From an uncultured Oscillospiraceae bacterium (lineage in GTDB: Bacteria > Bacillota > Clostridia > Oscillospirales > Oscillospiraceae), in contig CAKUKL010000037.1 of NCBI GenBank assembly GCA_934662925.1, forward strand, positions 1 through 9,783: a stretch of 9,783 nt of DNA, read 5' to 3'. Shown here one piece after another: positions 5,346 to 9,783 of the stretch (positions within the stretch are counted from its first letter, which is position 1; every line of letters starts with the position of its first letter). Position numbers and translations under genes: made by a program. The notes beneath the pieces were generated by a model. The model made no database searches and was not told where the DNA came from. It saw only the letters and a list, made by a program, of their open reading frames with translations.

Positions 5346-6167
5346 TTATCTCACGGGTTCCAATTCTCCCGTGAGGGCGTTGAGGTAGTAGTCGGACACG
5401 TTGGTGGACACCAGCCACACCGGCGTTAGCCGGGTGCCAGAGCCGAAGCCCTGGCTGGCCCGGTAGCCCAGCCGCATCCCGCTGACGGCGGAGCACACGT
5501 CGCCCCGGGTGAGGATGCCGTCCAGGAAGCGGATAAGGACGGTGGGCACGTCCAGCAGCTGGGCGCTCTCGGCGACGGTGGAGCCGGTGAGGAGATTGCC
5601 GCCCACGCTCAGCAGGCGGGAATCGTCGTACCGGAAGGTGATGAGACTGGAATAGAGCGGCGTGTTCCCCAGCAGCTGGCGGAACACGAGGGTGGAGCCG
5701 CCCTCGCCGGTCTGCTCCTCCGTCAGCTCGGCGGAGATGGACAGGGAGGACAGCAGGGCCTCCGCGTGGTCGGCGGGCGTTTTGCCGTCCAGCGGGCAGC
5801 TGTTCAGGGTGAAAGAAAAATCCCCGCTGGCCAGAAACTGGCCGCTGCCCTGCGCGCTGGTGTAGACGAACACACCGCCGCCCCGGTCAGAGCGCTGGAC
5901 GGAGCTGCCCAGCAGCGCTTGGGCCAGATCGGCTTCGGCCTGAGGGTCCCGGGTGACGGACAGAGGCGGAAGGTCGGTTTTTACTTTGCCCGGCAGGCTG
6001 TCGGCCAGGGTAATGCCGTTCTGCTCCAGCACCTGAGACGCCCGGGTGAGGGCGGAGCGCTGGTACTGGCGGACCTTCATCTGCTGCCACACCACGAGGA
6101 AGAGCAGGAAGCCGTTGACCATCAGCAGGATGAGGATGACGATATTTTTGATTTTGCGCCCCTCCAT
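5346..6167 (-). CDS. yycI: YycI-like regulator of the WalK sensor kinase
   Basis: The 273-residue protein has one N-terminal membrane helix (~8-27, preceded by MEGRKIKN) and a long extracytoplasmic part. This architecture, and its place as third gene after walK and a yycH-like gene, identify it as YycI (WalI). In Bacillus, YycI and YycH contact WalK through their membrane helices and modulate its activity. The outer domain carries the YycI-type layout: hydrophobic beta stretches around FSFTLNSCP and TLVFRQLLGNTPLYSSLITF, ending TPVWLVSTNVSDYYLNALTGE. Sequence similarity in this family is weak, so context carries weight. I chose the ATG at 6167: AAAGGAGG (6176-6183) is 8 nt upstream, whereas the GTG at 6173 would be only 2 nt from it. 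It follows yycH by 25 nt. Confidence 0.75.
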   Translation of the reverse strand: MEGRKIKNIVILILLMVNGFLLFLVVWQQMKVRQYQRSALTRASQVLEQNGITLADSLPGKVKTDLPPLSVTRDPQAEADLAQALLGSSVQRSDRGGGVFVYTSAQGSGQFLASGDFSFTLNSCPLDGKTPADHAEALLSSLSISAELTEEQTGEGGSTLVFRQLLGNTPLYSSLITFRYDDSRLLSVGGNLLTGSTVAESAQLLDVPTVLIRFLDGILTRGDVCSAVSGMRLGYRASQGFGSGTRLTPVWLVSTNVSDYYLNALTGELEPVR

Positions 6168-6192
6168 GGGCACGGCCTCCTTTCAGGAAAAA

Positions 6193-7467
6193 TCAGCGGC
6201 CCACCCAGTCGGGAACGGCGGAGCCGGAGCCGGTGTCCCGGTACTGGATGACCAGCTCCCGGGGGCTGTCGGACAGGCCGGCGAGCGCGTCGGCGGCCTT
6301 GTCGGCGGGCAGCAGCAGGGAATCCTCCTCCCCGGCAGAATAGTTCCGGGGATAGAGGGTGAAATCCGTCACCGCGCCGTTCTGCACCTGCACCTGAGCG
6401 GCCCAGCCCTGATCGTACAGGTAGACGGCGCTGCCGTTGAGCAGATAGCCGAAGGTGACGGTGTAAAGGCCGGGAGCGCTCTCCTCGGCGGAGGTCAGGC
6501 ACAGCCGTGCCTCGCCGCACAGGGGGGAGAGGGCGCCGTCCACCAGCGACCACGCGGCGGCCACCGCGCCGGTGAGCCCATCCCCGGCGGAGTACCGGCC
6601 GGAGCCGGAGGCGTAGTAGCGCACCCGGCCGTCATTGTAGAGCCAGATGGTCTCGTCGCCGTCCACGAAGATGGAACCGCCGCTGACGGCGGCCTGATTC
6701 TGGGCGCTGAAGCGCAGGCTGGTCAGCAGCTGAGTCCGGGCATCGTCGGTCAGGGAGACGGCGGAGGCGGCGTAGGACGGGGCGCGGGTGTCGCCGCCGG
6801 TGAAGAGAACGTAGGGGGCCACCGTGCCGGACAGGGCCTGATTTTCAAAGGCGAACAGGGAGCCGTTGGGGGCGGCGCTGTCCAGAATGGGGCCGAGGTG
6901 AAGGGCGGCGTCCAGCGTGGTGGCGCAGCGGTAGAAGCTCTCGCCGGACTGGTAGCACAGGGCGAGGGTGCCGTCCTTCTGAGGGGCCAGCAGGATGCGG
7001 GCGGCGGAGCCGTCCAGCTTGTCCGGGCCGTCGCCGCCGGACAGCCACTGGCAGAGAACCGGCAGGGGGATGGGCTCGGCGTAGCCGAAGTAGACATACT
7101 CTCCCGCTAAAAGTGTCCGCCAGTCGGACTCGGAGATGACGGCGGGCTTGTCCGCTCCGGCCAGCGCCTCGCCCAGCAGGGCGGCGGTCTGGGAGAAGAG
7201 GGCGTCCACGGCGGTCTGGTCGTACTGGATGCCGTACAGCCCCGCGTCAAAGCCCACGGCCATGCGGACGGGGACGGCGGCCACGGGGATGGTCTGGGGC
7301 TCGGCGGAGCTGGCGGCGCTGTCCGTCAGGCTCTTGGAAAATATATCCCGCAGGCCGGAGCTCTGCACCAGCGGGGAGAAGTAGAGCAGCACCACGGCGG
7401 AGACGGACAGCAGCACGATGAGCGCCGTCTTGCACGTCTCCACAGGGTCGTGTCGTTTACCCTTCAT
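6193..7467 (-). CDS. yycH: YycH-like regulator of the WalK sensor kinase
   Basis: The 424-residue protein has a short basic cytoplasmic start (MKGKRHDPVE), one membrane helix (~13-30) and a large extracytoplasmic domain to the end. It is second in walK-yycH-yycI, the order and size of Bacillus YycH (~455 residues). Recognisable elements are the DIFSKSLT stretch after the helix, the EPIPLPVLCQWLSGG segment and the central FVDGDETIWLYNDGRVRYY, resembling the YycH family's conserved W-hydrophobic strands. The reading frame stays open upstream into walK, but the ATG at 7467 is the start: a GGGAGGG site (7473-7479) lies 5 nt before it, and translation then begins with the membrane helix. It overlaps the walK 3' end by 11 nt, suggesting translational coupling. 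Confidence 0.7.
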   Translation of the reverse strand: MKGKRHDPVETCKTALIVLLSVSAVVLLYFSPLVQSSGLRDIFSKSLTDSAASSAEPQTIPVAAVPVRMAVGFDAGLYGIQYDQTAVDALFSQTAALLGEALAGADKPAVISESDWRTLLAGEYVYFGYAEPIPLPVLCQWLSGGDGPDKLDGSAARILLAPQKDGTLALCYQSGESFYRCATTLDAALHLGPILDSAAPNGSLFAFENQALSGTVAPYVLFTGGDTRAPSYAASAVSLTDDARTQLLTSLRFSAQNQAAVSGGSIFVDGDETIWLYNDGRVRYYASGSGRYSAGDGLTGAVAAAWSLVDGALSPLCGEARLCLTSAEESAPGLYTVTFGYLLNGSAVYLYDQGWAAQVQVQNGAVTDFTLYPRNYSAGEEDSLLLPADKAADALAGLSDSPRELVIQYRDTGSGSAVPDWVGR

Positions 7468-9238
7468 GGCGGCCCTCCCGGGGACCGTCCACCAGCAGCT
7501 CCAGCCGGACGGTGAGGCCCGGCGTGTCCTTGTCCACCAGGAACAGCTCGCCCTGATGGCTGGCGACGATCTCCTTGGCGATAGACAGGCCCAGACCGGT
7601 GCCGCCGGACTGGCGGGAGCGGGCCTTGTCCACCCGGTAGAAACGCTCGAAAATGCGGTCCCGGTCCTTCTGGGGGATGCCGATGCCGTTGTCGTCCACT
7701 TCCATCCACACCCGGTCGCCCATGGTCCCGGCGGAGATGACGATGGAGCCGCCGTCAGGGGTGTACTTGATGGCGTTGGAAACAATGTTCATCATGACCT
7801 GCACGATGCGCTCCCGGTCGGCCAGAATTTCCGGCATCCGGGCGGGCACCCGCAGGGTGAGGGTGTGGTCGTGCTTCTGGGCGTCCATGAGAACGGCCTG
7901 ATAGGTGTCCCGGATGGCGCGGTCGAAGGGGAAGCGTGTGAGGTTCAGCTCGCTGCGGCCGGAGTCGAACCGGGAGAGGGTGAGCAGGTCCTGCACGATG
8001 TGGGTCATCCGGTCGGACTCGTTGAGGATGACGTTGAGGAAGTTCTGCCGCATTTCCACCGGCATGTCGGCGTTGCCGTCCACCAGTGTTTCGGCGTAGC
8101 TGCGGATGTTGGTCAGGGGAGTGCGCAGCTCGTGAGAGACGTTGGCCACGAAGTCCTTGCGCATTTCCTCGGCCTTGCGCTGGGCGGTGATGTCGTGGAT
8201 GAGCACCAGCACGCCGCCCTGATTGGCCCGGTCGTAGGGGGCCAGCAGCAGATCCAGCGTCTTGTCCGAAACGGTGCGCTCGGCGGACAGGTAGCCGTCC
8301 ACCGCCGCGGCTTCGGACAGGGTGAACAGGTCGCCGAAGAGCTGGTTGTAGCTGTCCCCCATGCGGATGGGCCGGGAGAGGAGCTGCTGGGCGGCGGGGT
8401 TGAAGTGGATGACGTGGCCGGTGCGGTCGAAGGCCACCACGCCGTCAGCCATGTGGAGGAACAGGGTGTCCAGCTTGTTGCGCTCGCTCTCCACGGCGGC
8501 GATGGTGTCCTTGAGCTGTTGGGCCATGGAGTTGAAGCTCTCAGTCAGGTCGCCGATCTCGTCCTTGCTGGACACCTCCAGTTTTTTGGAGAAGTCGCCG
8601 GAGGCCACCCGCCGCAGACCGTCGTTGAGCCGCTCGATGGGGGTGATCATGGTCTTGGACAGCAGGAAGGACAGCAGCAGCGAGATGACCAGACCCAGCA
8701 CCAGCGCCTCGGCGATGAGCATGAACAGCTCGGAATTCAGGGAGCGCATGGTCTGGCGGTTATCCAGAATGTATATAATATAGCGATGATCACCGCGGGT
8801 GATCGGAATCGCGGCGTCCATGTAGTCGGCGGTGACGTCGCTGTCGTCTCCGGTCTCCCCCAGCAGGGCGGCCTCAATGTTGGGGGTGACGGCCAAGCCA
8901 CCCTCCGGCTCGGGCACGGAGCCGGTGAGGTAGGCGGCGGTGACGCCGTCCAGCACATAGTAGGTGCGGCCCCGGTTGTCCACGCCCAGGGTGCCGTTGT
9001 AGAGGGAGAGCACCCGGTTGATGGCGGCGGCGCCGTCGGTCTCGTCGTCGGAGGGGGTCTCCAGCAGCTGGACAAATTCGGCGTTTTCCTGCCCGAAGGC
9101 GGCGGCGATCTGGCTGTAAAAGTCGTTGATGTAGAAGCCCATCACGGAGTTGATGAGGAAGGAGCCGACCACCGTCATCAGCGACAGGATCAGCAGGGTC
9201 ATGATGAGCATGAGCTTGAAATGCAGGCCGCGGCGCAC
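7457..9238 (-). CDS. walK: WalK-type sensor histidine kinase
   Basis: The 593-residue membrane kinase has the complete WalK (YycG) layout: membrane helix 1 (~9-29), an extracellular sensor (~30-170), membrane helix 2 (~171-193), HAMP (~194-246), cytoplasmic PAS (~254-349, MADGVVAFDRTGHVIHFNPAA), HisKA with SHELRTPLTN (phospho-accepting His369), and the ATPase domain with N box MMNIVSNAIKYTP (~482-494), G1 DDNGIGIP (~515-522), F box IFERFYRVD and G2 GGTGLGLSIAKEIV (~545-558). In Firmicutes WalK phosphorylates WalR to control peptidoglycan hydrolases and wall growth. The GTG at 9238 is the start: AGGAGG (9246-9251) is 7 nt upstream. A TTG at 9301 would put the ribosome-binding site inside the gene. 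The next genes, yycH and yycI, support WalK over other PhoR-like kinases. walR is not within the 545 bp upstream. Confidence 0.88.
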   Translation of the reverse strand: MRRGLHFKLMLIMTLLILSLMTVVGSFLINSVMGFYINDFYSQIAAAFGQENAEFVQLLETPSDDETDGAAAINRVLSLYNGTLGVDNRGRTYYVLDGVTAAYLTGSVPEPEGGLAVTPNIEAALLGETGDDSDVTADYMDAAIPITRGDHRYIIYILDNRQTMRSLNSELFMLIAEALVLGLVISLLLSFLLSKTMITPIERLNDGLRRVASGDFSKKLEVSSKDEIGDLTESFNSMAQQLKDTIAAVESERNKLDTLFLHMADGVVAFDRTGHVIHFNPAAQQLLSRPIRMGDSYNQLFGDLFTLSEAAAVDGYLSAERTVSDKTLDLLLAPYDRANQGGVLVLIHDITAQRKAEEMRKDFVANVSHELRTPLTNIRSYAETLVDGNADMPVEMRQNFLNVILNESDRMTHIVQDLLTLSRFDSGRSELNLTRFPFDRAIRDTYQAVLMDAQKHDHTLTLRVPARMPEILADRERIVQVMMNIVSNAIKYTPDGGSIVISAGTMGDRVWMEVDDNGIGIPQKDRDRIFERFYRVDKARSRQSGGTGLGLSIAKEIVASHQGELFLVDKDTPGLTVRLELLVDGPREGRHEG

Positions 9239-9245
9239 GGCGGTC

Positions 9246-9251
9246 CCTCCT
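9246..9251 (-). promoter_or_regulatory. walK ribosome-binding site that fixes the GTG start
   Basis: AGGAGG on the minus strand, 7 nt before the GTG at 9238-9236. A perfect 8-bp hairpin (9257-9275) ends only a few bases upstream of it. Confidence 0.85.
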
Positions 9252-9256
9252 TTGTA

Positions 9257-9480
9257 AAAGGCCCGGCGGGCCTTTGAAATCCGCAGGGTGGAGCCCTGCA
9301 ACCACTTCTTTCACGAAAGAAGGAAAGAGTGGGGGTTTCGCCCCCAGGGCGACATCCTTTTTGTGCGTACAAAAAGGATGCAAAAAAGCGCTTAGGGGGA
9401 AAACGCGGTCGGCTCCGAACGCTGAGGGGCGCGTTCTGCGCTCCAGCGTTTTTCCCCTAAGAACCCCGATTTTTACGGGG
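9257..9480. repeat. Array of seven consecutive stem-loops upstream of walK
   Basis: Seven hairpins follow one another with short linkers: 9257-9275 (8-bp stem, GGC loop); 9283-9299 (6 bp); 9305-9322 (8 bp); 9330-9346 (6 bp); 9353-9380 (perfect 12 bp, loop GCGT); 9391-9461 (16-bp stem with one G-U pair, enclosing a 6-bp hairpin at 9417-9436); 9464-9480 (5 bp). Almost every base is in or next to a stem. It is non-coding on both strands as far as I can see. It could be a cluster of dispersed palindromic repeats, a structured RNA, or the end of an upstream transcript. Confidence 0.75.
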
Positions 9481-9783
9481 GCGCAAGGGAACAGTGCAGC
9501 GTTCTGCCGACCGGCGCGGGGTAACAGGACACGCGAAGCCGCTGATTATCGCTGCCGCTCCAATGGAGCTTGTTATGGCTGGTTCGGCCCCAGATAGGCG
9601 CCTACACGGTGCTTTGCCATTGGTGCGGCGTTCTACCGAGCGCCTATATCGCAAGTCCACACCAGCGCAGCGGCAGCGGAAATAGAACGGCAGCGTCTTA
9701 CCGAAGTAGTCGGCAAATCTTCTGCGGCATGGCAATAACAAGACTTTGCCAGTCCCTTTTAAGGGGTACACAGGGGATTATCC
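9481..9783. other. Gene-less block with near-repeats and dyads
   Basis: No ORF here has a ribosome-binding site or recognisable protein. It contains a 17-mer GTGC(A/G)GCGTTCT(G/A)CCGA at 9494-9510 and 9623-9639 (15/17 identical), a weaker third copy at 9688-9704, an inverted pair CGCTGCCGCT/AGCGGCAGCG (9550-9559, 9669-9678), the palindrome TAGGCGCCTA (9595-9604), and an 8-bp inverted pair ATAGGCGC/GCGCCTAT (9594-9601, 9640-9647). It is visibly less GC-rich than the flanking genes. It may be a decayed gene, part of a dispersed repeat, or the edge of an element running out of the window. Confidence 0.4.

Noticed and set aside
6046..7110. A 354-codon plus-strand open frame opposite yycH
   Set aside because: Low-complexity Gly/Ala/Val product with no ribosome-binding site, mirroring codon bias of the minus-strand gene.
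7468..7785. 106-residue upstream extension of YycH
   Set aside because: It lies wholly inside the walK kinase domain in another frame and is Ser/Pro/Arg-rich; the membrane helix belongs at the N-terminus.
7418..9277. A 619-codon open frame on the plus strand opposite walK
   Set aside because: It is the antisense shadow of a clear histidine kinase in GC-rich DNA; it has no family motifs and a His/Gly/Val-heavy composition.
9239..9301. 21-residue extension of WalK from TTG at 9301
   Set aside because: It would read through the hairpin and the strong AGGAGG that serves the GTG at 9238.
9257..9480. CRISPR array
   Set aside because: The stems differ in sequence and spacing; there is no repeated unit with unique spacers.
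9457..9771. Open frames in the right-hand block (104 codons minus; 63 codons plus at 9494-9685)
   Set aside because: No ribosome-binding sites, Arg/Cys-rich, no recognisable family, and they run through hairpins; kept only as an unassigned block.

Overview
The window looks like chromosomal DNA of a GC-rich gut Clostridium relative, most plausibly Oscillospiraceae (Flavonifractor/Lawsonibacter-like). That is an inference from the gene families combined with the base composition: a Firmicutes-style infC-rpmI-rplT operon behind a leader terminator, a WalK-YycH-YycI cell-wall signalling cluster, a RibU riboflavin transporter behind an FMN riboswitch, and strong GGAGG ribosome-binding sites. No database search was possible.

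Layout. Bases 2-1378 (+) are the 3' part of an old-yellow-enzyme-type NADH:flavin oxidoreductase with a 4Fe-4S cluster. Bases 1379-1622 are a structured non-coding stretch ending in a strong bidirectional terminator. On the minus strand follows ribU (1623-2258), with an attenuator hairpin, an FMN riboswitch (2338-2450) and a clear promoter. A divergent plus-strand promoter drives a YpsA/DUF1273 SLOG-fold protein (2607-3146), followed by an XRE regulator with two membrane helices (3218-3883). Next comes the translation operon infC-rpmI-rplT (4110-5287), with its own promoter, a leader with an intrinsic terminator just before the infC ribosome-binding site, and an apparent AUA start codon for infC. 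It ends in a strong terminator shared with the convergent minus-strand cluster walK-yycH-yycI (9238 down to 5346). Upstream of walK lie about 545 bp without a convincing gene: a run of seven consecutive stem-loops (9257-9480), then a less GC-rich block with near-repeats and dyads (9481-9783).

How the parts work. RibU imports riboflavin and would be shut off by FMN through the riboswitch. The infC operon supplies initiation factor 3 and ribosomal proteins L35 and L20, probably with feedback at the leader and at the rare start codon. WalK with YycH and YycI senses the state of the cell envelope; the partner response regulator WalR is not in the window. The SLOG protein and the membrane-anchored XRE regulator may form a small unit of unknown role.

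Most of the window is housekeeping. The parts least explained are the hairpin array before walK, the paired dyads at the XRE promoter, and the direct-repeat-flanked segment at 1388-1555. No CRISPR array, complete mobile element, tRNA or rRNA was seen.
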